Source: Pedosphaera sp.
GTDB lineage: Bacteria > Verrucomicrobiota > Verrucomicrobiia > Limisphaerales > UBA1100
Reading direction: 5' to 3'
Assembly (NCBI GenBank): GCA_009695465.1
Contig: SIAW01000023.1
Location: 1 to 33,017 of the forward strand
DNA: 33,017 bases
Shown: positions 1-7,559 of the stretch, one piece after another
Layout of the letters: each line of letters begins with the position of its first letter
Position numbering within the stretch: the stretch's first letter is position 1
Program-made: the position numbers and the translations under genes
The notes under the pieces: model-generated
Database searches by the model: none
Seen by the model: the letters and a program-made list of their open reading frames with translations, nothing else
Told to the model about the DNA's origin: nothing

Positions 1-148
1 ACTCGCCGCCATCCAAGACTACCTCACCCATTACAACCAACGGCCCACACCCTTCGTTTGGACCGCCAAAGCCTGCGACATTCTGGCCAAAGTCCAGCGC
101 GCCCGCGCCTCCCTCCATTCGTTACACCATTAGCCGCGCACTACACTA
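1..148. mobile_element. Right end of an IS630-type insertion sequence (boundary approximate)
   Basis: The transposase fragment implies that an IS ends between its stop codon (133) and the VOC gene. IS630 is known to insert at the TA of CTAG targets. A CTAG occurs at 146-149, and its CTA half is the stop codon of the VOC gene on the minus strand, so this is the best candidate junction. The left end is outside the window, so terminal repeats and the target duplication cannot be compared. The exact boundary is inference. Confidence 0.4.
2..133 (+). CDS. IS630-family transposase, C-terminal fragment (5' end outside window)
   Basis: An open frame enters from the left edge and stops at TAG 131-133, giving 43 residues. 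They read like the extreme C-terminus of IS630/Tc1-mariner DDE transposases, in which an RDYL-type helix, an N-R-P-x-PFVW segment and a final A-C-D-I-L-A-K-V helix close the protein; here YLTHYNQRPTPFVW and ACDILAKV are seen. The catalytic DDE residues would lie upstream, outside the window. The frame is intact in the part visible, so nothing shows whether the element is active. Family assignment rests on this short tail only, but the PFVWT-K-A-x-x-IL-x-K pattern is distinctive. It converges on the VOC gene, whose stop codon lies 13 bases further on. Confidence 0.72.
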   Translation, partial: LAAIQDYLTHYNQRPTPFVWTAKACDILAKVQRARASLHSLHH

Positions 149-640
149 GTGGGTGTGAGCGGCGGAACGACGTTTCAGTTCGTCCTCCGGCACATCTTCT
201 TTGTGCGTCGCCACCGCCCACGAATGCCCGAAGGGATCCACCACGATACCAGAACGATCACCGTAAAACTGGTCTTGCACCGGCCGGATCAGTGTTGCGC
301 CCGCCTTCACCGCGCCCGCGACAACCGCATCCACGTCCTCCACGTACAACATCAGGAAGATGGGCGAGCCGCCCAGCGTCAGCGGCCCGCGCGCGCCCAT
401 CTCCGGGCATTCGTCGGCCATCATGATGCGCGAGTTGCCGATCCGCATCTCGCCGTGCTTGATGACGCCATCCGGACTGGCCATGCGCATCAACTCCACC
501 GCGCCGAAGGCCAGCTTGTAAAAATCCATCGCCTTCGCGGCGTCCTTGATCACCATGTACGGCGTGGCGGTGTGATAACCTTCGGGGATGTAATGGGCGG
601 CGATAAAATCAACGGGTTGTTTGCCCTGATAGGGAAACAC
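146..640 (-). CDS. VOC-superfamily (glyoxalase/PhnB-like) protein
   Basis: A 164-residue protein of the vicinal-oxygen-chelate fold, nearest in style to PhnB-like VOC proteins. The N-terminal part contains IPEGYHTATPYMVIKDAAKA followed by FYKLAFGA, the classic first beta-alpha-beta unit in which an active-site loop follows the 'A-x-x-FY-x-x-AFGA' helix. The second module has MLYVEDVDAVV, then GDRSGIVVDPFGHSWAVATH, the usual closing strand. VOC proteins bind a divalent metal or substrate at the module interface; the substrate cannot be read from sequence. The only start codons in the frame are non-ATG: GTG at 640 is chosen, with no clear ribosome-binding site. The frame is open back to the stop codon of the upstream dehydrogenase gene, so the two are probably co-transcribed. 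The C-terminus looks complete despite the adjacent IS. Confidence 0.85.
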   Translation of the reverse strand: MFPYQGKQPVDFIAAHYIPEGYHTATPYMVIKDAAKAMDFYKLAFGAVELMRMASPDGVIKHGEMRIGNSRIMMADECPEMGARGPLTLGGSPIFLMLYVEDVDAVVAGAVKAGATLIRPVQDQFYGDRSGIVVDPFGHSWAVATHKEDVPEDELKRRSAAHTH

Positions 641-679
641 AGCCGGCCCGTGCGGCCAATGGAAATCAGCGCGCGCCCA

Positions 680-1462
680 TCACTTGGCGATCACGCGATG
701 AATCTTGTGCACCGCCGCCTGTGCCGTGCACTTCATCAGCACCTCATCAATGCAGACATGCGGCGGGCGCGAGGCCATCCACACCATCGTGTCGGCGATG
801 TCCTCCGCCGTGAGCGCCTGGATGCCCTCGTAAACTTTCGCAGCCTTCACCGAGTCGCCCTTGAAACGCACCAGCGCAAATTCCGTTTCGGCCAGTCCGG
901 GATCGAGCGTGCACACGCGCACCCCGACCGTACACAGCTCCAGTCGCAACGCGCGCGTCACCTGCAGCGCCGCCGCTTTTACACCGCAATACGCCGCGCC
1001 GCCTTCGTAAGCGACGTGCCCGGCGATGGATCCCACATTCAGGATGAGACTGCCGGGCTGGCCCGTCATGAGCGGCAGCGCCGCGCGCGTCACACGCAGC
1101 ACGCCGATGAAATTGGACTGCACCATCGCCTCCCAATCCGCGTCCTTGCCGTCAGCCACGGTGTCCACGCCATGCGCGCCACCGGCGTTGTTGATCAGCA
1201 CATCCAGTCGCGGCGTGAGGTTGCGCAGCCAACTCACGCACGCTTCCACACTCGCCGTGCTGGCGACATCCAACGCGTGATAATGCGCGGAGGCCGCGCC
1301 GGCGGCTGTGCATTCATCAGCCACTTGCTGCAGCCGTTCCGTGCGTCGCGCGGCGATGACCACGTGCGCGCCCTCGGCGGCAAAGGCCTTCGCGCCCGCC
1401 GCGCCAAATCCGCTGGAGCCGCCCGTGATGAACACCCATTTGCCTTTCAGATCCGCTTTCAT
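680..1462 (-). CDS. Short-chain dehydrogenase/reductase (YdfG-like)
   Basis: A 260-residue classical SDR oxidoreductase, soluble and NAD(P)H-dependent. The cofactor loop TGGSSGFG lies at residues 13-20, a Rossmann Asp at about 65, NNAG at 91-94, catalytic Ser145, and the YxxxK pair Tyr158-Lys162. The C-terminal half (PGLAETEF, VRFKGD, ALTAEDIADT, PPHVCIDEV) follows the pattern of E. coli YdfG, an NADP-dependent 3-hydroxy acid (serine/allo-threonine) dehydrogenase, so a role on small hydroxy acids is likely but not proven. The frame extends 13 residues further upstream, but the ATG at 1462 places MKADLKGKWVFITGG directly at the start of the first strand and is the better start. It is followed by the VOC gene on the same strand and is divergent from the DUF1028 gene 79 bases away. 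Confidence 0.92.
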   Translation of the reverse strand: MKADLKGKWVFITGGSSGFGAAGAKAFAAEGAHVVIAARRTERLQQVADECTAAGAASAHYHALDVASTASVEACVSWLRNLTPRLDVLINNAGGAHGVDTVADGKDADWEAMVQSNFIGVLRVTRAALPLMTGQPGSLILNVGSIAGHVAYEGGAAYCGVKAAALQVTRALRLELCTVGVRVCTLDPGLAETEFALVRFKGDSVKAAKVYEGIQALTAEDIADTMVWMASRPPHVCIDEVLMKCTAQAAVHKIHRVIAK

Positions 1463-1507
1463 GTGTGCGCAGGTTGTACTCCGCCGCTGGCGGCGCGGCA
1501 AAGTTCC

Positions 1508-1535
1508 TTTTCAAGCCGCCGCAGCAAGCTACACT
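1508..1535 (+). promoter_or_regulatory. Candidate promoter of the DUF1028 gene
   Basis: TTTTCA (1508-1513) and TACACT (1530-1535) are separated by 16 bases. The -10-like hexamer ends 6 bases before the ATG at 1542, so transcription would begin at or next to the A of the start codon (leaderless). Recognised by eye only; the match to the sigma-70 consensus is partial. Confidence 0.35.
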
Positions 1536-1541
1536 TTGGCC

Positions 1542-2303
1542 ATGCACCGCATCACCACTCTTCTCGCTGTTGCCTTTTGCCTTGCGGATCACGCCGCTGC
1601 CGCCGAGTTGCCCGTGGCCACCTATTCCATCGTCGCGTTTGACCCCGTCACGGGCGATCTGGGCGTGGCGGTGCAGAGCAAATTTTTTGGCGTGGGTTCC
1701 GTCGTGCCTTTCGCCCGCGCCGGCGTGGGCGCTGTGGCCACGCAATCGTGGGCCAACGTCACGTACGGTCCGGAGGGACTGCGTTTGCTGGAACAGGGCA
1801 AGTCGCCGGAGGAAACGTTGAAGCTCTTGACCGACGCCGATGAGAGCCGCGATCTGCGGCAGGTGGGCATCGTGGATGGCAAAGGCCGGGCCGCCAGTTT
1901 CACCGGCACCAAATGCAACGCGTGGGCCGGCCACAAGGTGGGCCAGCATTACGCCGCGCAAGGCAACATCCTCGCCAGCGAAGCGGTGGTGAAAGACATG
2001 GCCGCCGCGTTCGAGAAAGCGCGCGCCAAGCCCGACTCGCAATTAGGCGACTGGCTCATGGCGGCACTGGCTGCGGCCGAGGCCGCTGGCGGTGATAAAC
2101 GCGGGCGCCAATCTGCGGCGCTCTTGGTGGTGCGCGACAAGGCCGGCTACGGACGGGCGAGCGACCGCTTCATTGATCTGCGCGTGGAAGATCACAAGGA
2201 CCCGGTGGAAGAACTGGCGCGGCTGTTGGAGCTGCACAAGAAATTCTATCCCACCAACCATCGCCTCAAGCCCGTGCGCCCCGCCCCGCCCGCGAGCAAG
2301 TGA
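1542..2303 (+). CDS. Secreted DUF1028 family protein (Ntn-hydrolase-like)
   Basis: A 253-residue protein with a Sec signal peptide (residues 1 to about 21, ending in a run of alanines) followed by the DUF1028 core. The mature N-terminus has ATYSIVAFDPVTGDLGVAVQ, then SKFFGVGSVVPFARAGVGAV and ATQSWANVTYGPEGLRLL, the hallmark blocks of this family, and later NILASEAVV and DLRVEDHKDPVEELARLLELH. DUF1028 is related to N-terminal-nucleophile hydrolases; its substrate is not established, and peptide or acyl-amide cleavage is only a family-level inference. The longest frame begins at 1308, antisense to the dehydrogenase gene, but the signal peptide and candidate promoter fix the start at ATG 1542. 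It converges on the sialidase-like gene, with 13 bases between the stops. Confidence 0.92.
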   Translation: MHRITTLLAVAFCLADHAAAAELPVATYSIVAFDPVTGDLGVAVQSKFFGVGSVVPFARAGVGAVATQSWANVTYGPEGLRLLEQGKSPEETLKLLTDADESRDLRQVGIVDGKGRAASFTGTKCNAWAGHKVGQHYAAQGNILASEAVVKDMAAAFEKARAKPDSQLGDWLMAALAAAEAAGGDKRGRQSAALLVVRDKAGYGRASDRFIDLRVEDHKDPVEELARLLELHKKFYPTNHRLKPVRPAPPASK

Positions 2304-2316
2304 GCGCACGCGGCCG

Positions 2317-3501
2317 TCAGCTTTTTAATTTCCAGCGCGCTTGGCGCAGCACCGCCAGTGCGTTGCCCGCCAGCACCTCGTACCACGCGGTGAGCAGCGA
2401 GCCATCTTCCAACTCCACGGTGGAGGGATAACCCAGATCGCCCCCGAGGCCGTCGGCAGAAAGGGTCAGCGGCTCGCTCCACGTCTTGCCGTGATCGGCG
2501 CTCACGCGCGCTTGATTGCCGAACGGCTTGCGGCGATGCCCGTAGCTCATCAGCAGCCGCCCGTCTTTGAGTCGCAGCAAATGCGAGGGCAATCCCCACA
2601 CGCCGATGGCGCGCGGCTCGGTCCATGTTTTACCGCCGTCCACAGACTCGCTCTGCAACGTCTCGCGCGCATCGGTGGCGTTGTGATTGCGCAGATGCAC
2701 GATGAGCCTGCCGTCGGCGGCCTGCACGCCGTGCAGCTCGTGGTAGTCGGCGGCTTTATCACCTCGCCGCGTGGGGATGGGCGCGAGCTTGCGCCATGTC
2801 TGCCCGTCATCCACGGACTCGCAGACGCCGTTCCAGTCGCCCGTTTTCCAGAGATCTTTGCCGGCGTACAGCATGCGGCCGTCGGCTGCAGCGAAAGGGC
2901 CGTGCGGACTGTTGACGATGCAATCGTAACGCGGCGACCACGTGACACCGCCGTCGGTGGAGCGCAGCATCCACGTGCCCAGCTCGCGCTTGCGCGTGGC
3001 CGCATCGTGACGTGCATGCACCCCGCGCCATGCGTCCAGTTTCTCCGCAGGCCACGCGGTGGCGGTGCCGATGGCTTTCTCGGCACGCTCCAAAATCGGT
3101 TCGTAGGCCAGCGATGTAAACGTGGTCGCCAACAGCGTGCCCTTGGCGGTCTCCACCACGCCCGCATCGCGGTCATCAATCGGCCCATCCAACAACACGC
3201 GCGGGAATGTCCACGTCGCGCCGCCGTCGCGTGACTGCATCAATTCCACCTGGCCAAACGGGCAGACATGCGCTTGGCGTCCGCCCGAACACACCAGCAA
3301 CAGCTCGCCATTCTTGCGCTGCGCCAGCGTGGGCCAGCCGTGATAATGGCGCGCGCACTGGCTGATGACACGCGTCTGCAACACCTCCGCGCGCGGGGCG
3401 GCGGCGCGGACGATCCATGCCGCGCCCAAACTGGTGCCGGCGCCCAATACAGCTGCACGTTGCAGTAAACGACGCCGGGAGATTGGGGAAGACGTGGTCA
3501 T
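2317..3501 (-). CDS. Tat-exported sialidase-like (BNR/Asp-box) protein
   Basis: A 394-residue beta-propeller protein. The N-terminus carries a twin-arginine signal (SRRRLLQRAAVLG, residues 8-20) with a hydrophobic stretch to about residue 35. Five Asp-box motifs of the form S-x-D-x-G-x-T-W are visible at about 90-97, 181-188, 229-236, 286-293 and 334-341, the signature of six-bladed sialidase propellers. GYPSTVELEDGSLLTAWYE near residues 358-374 resembles the strand carrying the nucleophilic Tyr in GH33-type enzymes. The usual N-terminal FRIP arginine motif is not obvious (HYHGWPTLAQ takes its place), so sialic acid specificity is uncertain; related Verrucomicrobial and Planctomycetal proteins are often annotated exo-alpha-sialidase. 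ATG 3501 is chosen because it starts the Tat signal; an upstream start would add 31 residues. Divergent from the G8 gene. Confidence 0.88.
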   Translation of the reverse strand: MTTSSPISRRRLLQRAAVLGAGTSLGAAWIVRAAAPRAEVLQTRVISQCARHYHGWPTLAQRKNGELLLVCSGGRQAHVCPFGQVELMQSRDGGATWTFPRVLLDGPIDDRDAGVVETAKGTLLATTFTSLAYEPILERAEKAIGTATAWPAEKLDAWRGVHARHDAATRKRELGTWMLRSTDGGVTWSPRYDCIVNSPHGPFAAADGRMLYAGKDLWKTGDWNGVCESVDDGQTWRKLAPIPTRRGDKAADYHELHGVQAADGRLIVHLRNHNATDARETLQSESVDGGKTWTEPRAIGVWGLPSHLLRLKDGRLLMSYGHRRKPFGNQARVSADHGKTWSEPLTLSADGLGGDLGYPSTVELEDGSLLTAWYEVLAGNALAVLRQARWKLKS

Positions 3502-3507
3502 GACCGC

Positions 3508-3535
3508 AGTGTGGCAGGGCGCGGTGTCGTGGCAA
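3508..3535 (-). promoter_or_regulatory. Candidate promoter of the sialidase-like gene
   Basis: Reading the minus strand, TTGCCA (3535-3530) and CACACT (3513-3508) are 16 bases apart. The second hexamer ends 6 bases before ATG 3501, the same geometry as at the DUF1028 gene. The -35 matches five of six consensus positions; the -10 matches only three. Confidence 0.25.
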
Positions 3536-3642
3536 GTCCGCAAGTCTGAAAATCCACCGTGCGCCGTACGGACAATGGCCGCTCGAATTTCCATTGCGCC
3601 CCGCCGTCAAAATCAGCGCTGTCCATCCAACGCATCCACTTT

Positions 3643-6009
3643 ATGAAACACCTCCTGTGCCTGTTGCTGCTGTCGCTGTCCTTCGCCGCGCGGGCGGACG
3701 CCCCGGCACTGACCTTTGCCGTGCGCTCGGCCAAAAACGGCGCGTGGTCGGATCCCAAAACTTGGCAGCCGGCTCGCGTGCCGCAGGCGGGCGACCGCGT
3801 GTTGATCAGTCGCGGCACTCGTGTGAGCTATGACGTGAAAAGCGCGGCTGTCCTGCGGTTGGTGCAGGTGGCCGGCGCGTTGGTCTTTGCGCGCGACTGC
3901 GATACGGAGTTGAACGCCGCGATCATCAAAGTGCAGGACAGCGAGCATTGCGCGGAGCACGGGTTTGCCTGCGATGCGCACGGGGCGGCGTTGATTCCGG
4001 ACGCCGCGACGCCGCGTCCGGCCAAGGACATGGCCACGCTGGAAGTCGGCACGCTCAACGCGCCCATCCCCGCCGCGCACACCGCGCGCATCCGCCTGCA
4101 TTATCTGGAGGAACTTGCGAAGGACGACGCGCCGGCGCTGGTCTGCTGCGCGGGCCGCATGGATTTGCACGGCGCACCGATGAACCGCACGTGGGTGAAG
4201 CTGGGCAAGACCGTGGCGGCGGGCGACAGTCGCGTGACGCTCGCGGAAGCCGTCACCGGCTGGCGCGTGGGCGATCAGGTGATTGTCACCGCGACCAAAA
4301 AGGGCGATCACCGCCGTTCATTCCGCAAAGAACCCGACTCGGTCTCCACGGAGGAGCGCACCATCAGGCGCATTGAAGGGAACGTGCTGGAATTGGACAG
4401 CCCGCTTAAACACGCGCATGCGGGTGAGGGCGACTTCCGCGGCGAGATCGCCAATCTCTCGCGCAATGTGATCGTCGAGAGCGCCGATCCCGACGGGCAT
4501 CGCGGGCACACGATTTATCACCGGCACAGCCGCGGCGGCATCAGCTACGCGCGCTTCGCGCATCTGGGCAAAGAAGGGTTGCTGGGCCGTTACGCCATCC
4601 ACTTCCATCTGGTCGGCGACACGATGCGCGGCTCGGCGGTGTTGGGCGCGGCCATCGTGGACTCGCACAACCGCTGGGTGACCGTCCACGGCACGCAGCA
4701 GTTGATGGTGCGCGATTGCGTGGGCTACCGCAGCGTGGGGCACGGTTATTTTTTGGAGGACGCCACGGAGATGTACAATCTGTTCGATCGCAATCTGGGC
4801 GTGCAAGCCTTCCGCGGCAAGCGGCTGCCCGAGCAGGTGCTGCCGTTTGACCCCAATGACGGCGCGGCGTTCTGGTGGTCCAATGGGCGCAACACCTTTG
4901 TGCGAAATGTCGCGGTGGAGAACGACGAGTACGGCTACCGTTTTGACATCCAGAAACGCAGCAACTTCGACAGCCGCCTCTCGGTGCTGATGCCCGACGG
5001 CCGCAAGCAGGTGGTGGACGTGCGCACGCTGGCGATCAGCCGGTTTGAGGCCAACGAATCGCACAGCGAAGGTCTCTATTCAATCGCACTGGCCGGCACC
5101 GACGGCGTGGGGCCGGACACGCGGCACCCGCACCTGTTGCGCGGGCTTAAATTGTGGGAGACGCATTACGCGTTTCGCGCCGAACTGCCCACCATGCTGG
5201 CCGAGGACGTGCGCATCCACCGCGCGGCGTACGGCATCTATCGTCCGTGGTTCGATCATCACGTGTATCGCAACCTGCACATCAGCCGCACGGGCACCGA
5301 GCCGTTCAATCGCGGGATGGATGATGACAGCCGCCAGCACGGGCCGATCGCGGTGGACGGGTTGACCTTCAGCGAGTTGACGTACGGCGGGCAGATGCCG
5401 CTCCTGCAGATCAGCGACAATAATCATGACGGCAGCGCCATCACGCATCTGCGCAACGTGCGCGTGCAGGGTCGCACGCATGACAATCGTTGGCCGCTGG
5501 TGAACCTCGGCGGCGGGCCGCGCCCGCAACCCACCACCGCCACGGGCGTGCCGGTGATTGTGCATGATCATTACGGGCCGGGCCGCCACGCCAAAGTGGC
5601 CAGCGTGAAGGCCAAGGATATTCTCAGCGACGGCAACACTTATTCAGCCAAGCCCCCGCTCACGGGCGATGAGTCTGTCGCGGCGGAAGTCACCAATGTC
5701 GCTTTCCCGAAGCTGCTCGATCCGGTGGATGATCTGCCGCCCACCACGTTCATCACGCGCGTGGCGCGGCAGGGCAGTCAGATGATTCTGAGCGGCGTCA
5801 GCCACGACAACGGGGTCATCAAGGAAATCAAAGTCAACGGGCAGCCTGCGAAGATCATCACGCAGGCGCACGGCGTCGCGGATTGGCAGATCACCTTGCC
5901 GATCCCCGCCGATGGACGGTTCACCGGCGGCGCCACCGACGATGCCGGCAATGCCGAGCTGACCCCGCATCGTCTTGCGTTGAGTGACCTGCCGAACTTT
6001 GCGCCGTGA
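3643..6009 (+). CDS. Secreted G8-domain / parallel beta-helix protein (CEMIP-like)
   Basis: A 788-residue exported protein. The signal peptide is MKHLLCLLLLSLSFAARA (cleavage near residue 18). A G8 domain follows at about residues 30-150: GAWSDPKTWQPARVPQAGD and VLISRGTRVSYDV give the conserved W-x-D-P-x-x-W and G-D-x-V-x-I pattern. A long right-handed beta-helix then runs to about residue 640, with IHFHLVGD, VTVHGTQQLMVRDCVGY and GHGYFLEDATEMYN, matching the repeated blocks of the vertebrate hyaluronan-degrading proteins CEMIP/TMEM2. The last 90 residues form an Ig-like or carbohydrate-binding beta region ending in DDAGNAELTPHRLAL. A polysaccharide target is therefore likely, but which one and whether it is cleaved are unknown. 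ATG 3643 is preferred to the longer frame from 3559 because it begins the signal peptide. The gap to the PhoX-like gene is 71 bases. Confidence 0.9.
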   Translation: MKHLLCLLLLSLSFAARADAPALTFAVRSAKNGAWSDPKTWQPARVPQAGDRVLISRGTRVSYDVKSAAVLRLVQVAGALVFARDCDTELNAAIIKVQDSEHCAEHGFACDAHGAALIPDAATPRPAKDMATLEVGTLNAPIPAAHTARIRLHYLEELAKDDAPALVCCAGRMDLHGAPMNRTWVKLGKTVAAGDSRVTLAEAVTGWRVGDQVIVTATKKGDHRRSFRKEPDSVSTEERTIRRIEGNVLELDSPLKHAHAGEGDFRGEIANLSRNVIVESADPDGHRGHTIYHRHSRGGISYARFAHLGKEGLLGRYAIHFHLVGDTMRGSAVLGAAIVDSHNRWVTVHGTQQLMVRDCVGYRSVGHGYFLEDATEMYNLFDRNLGVQAFRGKRLPEQVLPFDPNDGAAFWWSNGRNTFVRNVAVENDEYGYRFDIQKRSNFDSRLSVLMPDGRKQVVDVRTLAISRFEANESHSEGLYSIALAGTDGVGPDTRHPHLLRGLKLWETHYAFRAELPTMLAEDVRIHRAAYGIYRPWFDHHVYRNLHISRTGTEPFNRGMDDDSRQHGPIAVDGLTFSELTYGGQMPLLQISDNNHDGSAITHLRNVRVQGRTHDNRWPLVNLGGGPRPQPTTATGVPVIVHDHYGPGRHAKVASVKAKDILSDGNTYSAKPPLTGDESVAAEVTNVAFPKLLDPVDDLPPTTFITRVARQGSQMILSGVSHDNGVIKEIKVNGQPAKIITQAHGVADWQITLPIPADGRFTGGATDDAGNAELTPHRLALSDLPNFAP

Positions 6010-6046
6010 TTACACCCACGCGCACGAGCGGCGGCACCTTGTCGCA

Positions 6047-6073
6047 TTGACTTTGGGCCGCTGCCTGTAACAT
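6047..6073 (+). promoter_or_regulatory. Candidate promoter of the PhoX-like gene
   Basis: TTGACT (6047-6052) matches five of six -35 positions, and TAACAT (6068-6073) is a fair -10, though the spacer of 15 bases is short. The GTG start at 6081 lies 7 bases beyond the -10, so a leaderless or near-leaderless transcript is implied. Confidence 0.4.
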
Positions 6074-6080
6074 TTCGCGT

Positions 6081-7535
6081 GTGTCAAATTCTCGACGCCA
6101 CTTCCTCAAGCAAGCAGCCGTGGTCACTGGTGCCTTTGCAGGACTGCGCCACTTTACCGCGTGCCAGACCTCAGTGCCCACAGTGCCGATACCGCCACCG
6201 GCTTCGACGTTGCCGCCACCGGATGTGTCGTTGCTGACATCGGGCCTCGGGCCACTCATCACCGATCCCCAAAAGATCCTCAACTTGCCCGCAGGATTTT
6301 CCTACCAAGTCATCAGCAAGAGCGGCGTGAAGATGTCTGATGGTCTGCGCATGCCCTCGGCACCGGACGGCATGGCCGCGTTTCCCGGACCGGACGGATT
6401 GACGTTGGTGGTGCGCAACCATGAAATCTCGCTGCGCACCCGGCCCACGTCATCGCCGTTGGTGCCCTCAACGTCAGGCGGCTTTGGCGATCAGTTCGAA
6501 TTGCTCAAGCCCGCGCTGCGGTCGCGCCTGTACGATGACGGCGGGGAAAGCGATCGCCCGTGCATGGGCGGCACCACCACGCTGGTGTATGACACCCGCA
6601 AGCAAACGGTCGTGCGCGAGTTCATGAGCTTGGCGGGCACACTGCGCAACTGTGCCGGCGGCCTCACGCCGTGGAACAGTTGGATCACCTGCGAAGAGAC
6701 CGTGGATCGGAAGGGCAAGTACTGCGCGCAGGATCACGGCTACTGCTTTGAAGTGCCCGCGACGGCGGAGCCGGGCTTGACGCAGCCGATCCCGCTCAAG
6801 GCGATGGGCCGGTTTAATCACGAAGCCATCGCGGTGGATCCGCGAACGGGCCACGTGTACGAGACCGAAGATCGCATGGACGGCCTTCTCTATCGCTTCA
6901 CTCCTGATCAGCCCGGCAAGTTGGCTGCGGGCGGGCGGCTACAGGCGATGGCGTTGTGGAATAATCCCAAGCGCGATCTGCGCAACGGCAGCGTCATCCC
7001 CGTGCTGCCGGTGGGCGGCCGCGTGCCGGTGCGCTGGATTGATTTGGACAACGTGGAGTCGCCCAAAGACGACCTGCGCACGCGCGGATACAAGGCCGGC
7101 GCGCTGCGGTTCGCGCGCGGCGAAGGCATGTGGTACGGCAACGGCATGATCTATTTTGCGTGCACTGCGGGCGGGCGGGCGTTGCGCGGCCAGATCTGGC
7201 GCTATCATCCCAGCAGCGAGGCGGGGACGGGTGAGTTGGAATTGTTCATCGAGCCCAATCACCCTCAGCTCGTTGACATGTGCGACAACATCACGTTGGC
7301 GCCGTGGGGCGATTTGATTTTGTGCGAAGACGGGACCGGCGACCAATTTCTCGTGGGCGTGACGGCGGAAGGAAAGCTGTACCCGCTGGCGAAGAACGCG
7401 CAGGGCAAGTCGGAATTCGCAGGGGCGACTTTCTCACCGGACGGCTCCACGTTGTTTGTGAACATCCAAAGTCCCGGATGGACGTTGGCCGTCACTGGGC
7501 CGTGGCCCAAAAGTCCGGTGACAGTCCAGTCGTGA
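6081..7535 (+). CDS. PhoX-family (DUF839) protein, Tat-exported
   Basis: A 484-residue protein with a Tat signal (SRRHFLKQAAVVTGAFAG, residues 4-21) and a nearby FTAC that could act as a lipobox, so it may be a lipoprotein. The body is the PhoX/DUF839 beta-propeller: LRMPSAPDGMAAFPGPDG, LVVRNHEIS, TPWNSWITCEET, GRFNHEAIAVDPRTGHVYETED, LYRFTP and NITLAPWGDLILCEDG. In PhoX itself, glutamates and backbone groups in this fold bind calcium and iron for alkaline phosphatase activity. The conserved CEET and ETED acidic blocks are present here, so a metal-dependent phosphatase is plausible, although many DUF839 proteins remain uncharacterised. The GTG start is chosen because it places the twin arginines close to the N-terminus. 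It stops 24 bases before the convergent adaptor gene. Confidence 0.88.
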   Translation: MSNSRRHFLKQAAVVTGAFAGLRHFTACQTSVPTVPIPPPASTLPPPDVSLLTSGLGPLITDPQKILNLPAGFSYQVISKSGVKMSDGLRMPSAPDGMAAFPGPDGLTLVVRNHEISLRTRPTSSPLVPSTSGGFGDQFELLKPALRSRLYDDGGESDRPCMGGTTTLVYDTRKQTVVREFMSLAGTLRNCAGGLTPWNSWITCEETVDRKGKYCAQDHGYCFEVPATAEPGLTQPIPLKAMGRFNHEAIAVDPRTGHVYETEDRMDGLLYRFTPDQPGKLAAGGRLQAMALWNNPKRDLRNGSVIPVLPVGGRVPVRWIDLDNVESPKDDLRTRGYKAGALRFARGEGMWYGNGMIYFACTAGGRALRGQIWRYHPSSEAGTGELELFIEPNHPQLVDMCDNITLAPWGDLILCEDGTGDQFLVGVTAEGKLYPLAKNAQGKSEFAGATFSPDGSTLFVNIQSPGWTLAVTGPWPKSPVTVQS

Positions 7536-7537
7536 TG

Positions 7538-7551
7538 GCCCCCGCAGGGGC
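7538..7551. terminator. Short GC hairpin between convergent genes
   Basis: Five-base arms GCCCC (7538-7542) and GGGGC (7547-7551) enclose the loop CGCA, placed between the convergent PhoX-like and adaptor genes. No T-run follows on either strand, so an intrinsic terminator is only a weak suggestion. Confidence 0.22.
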
Positions 7552-7559
7552 GCGCCGCG

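Noticed and set aside
149-1642. Long plus-strand frame of 497 codons over the VOC and SDR genes
   Set aside because: Antisense to two well-recognised proteins, rich in His/Arg with no domain pattern; a typical shadow in GC-rich DNA.
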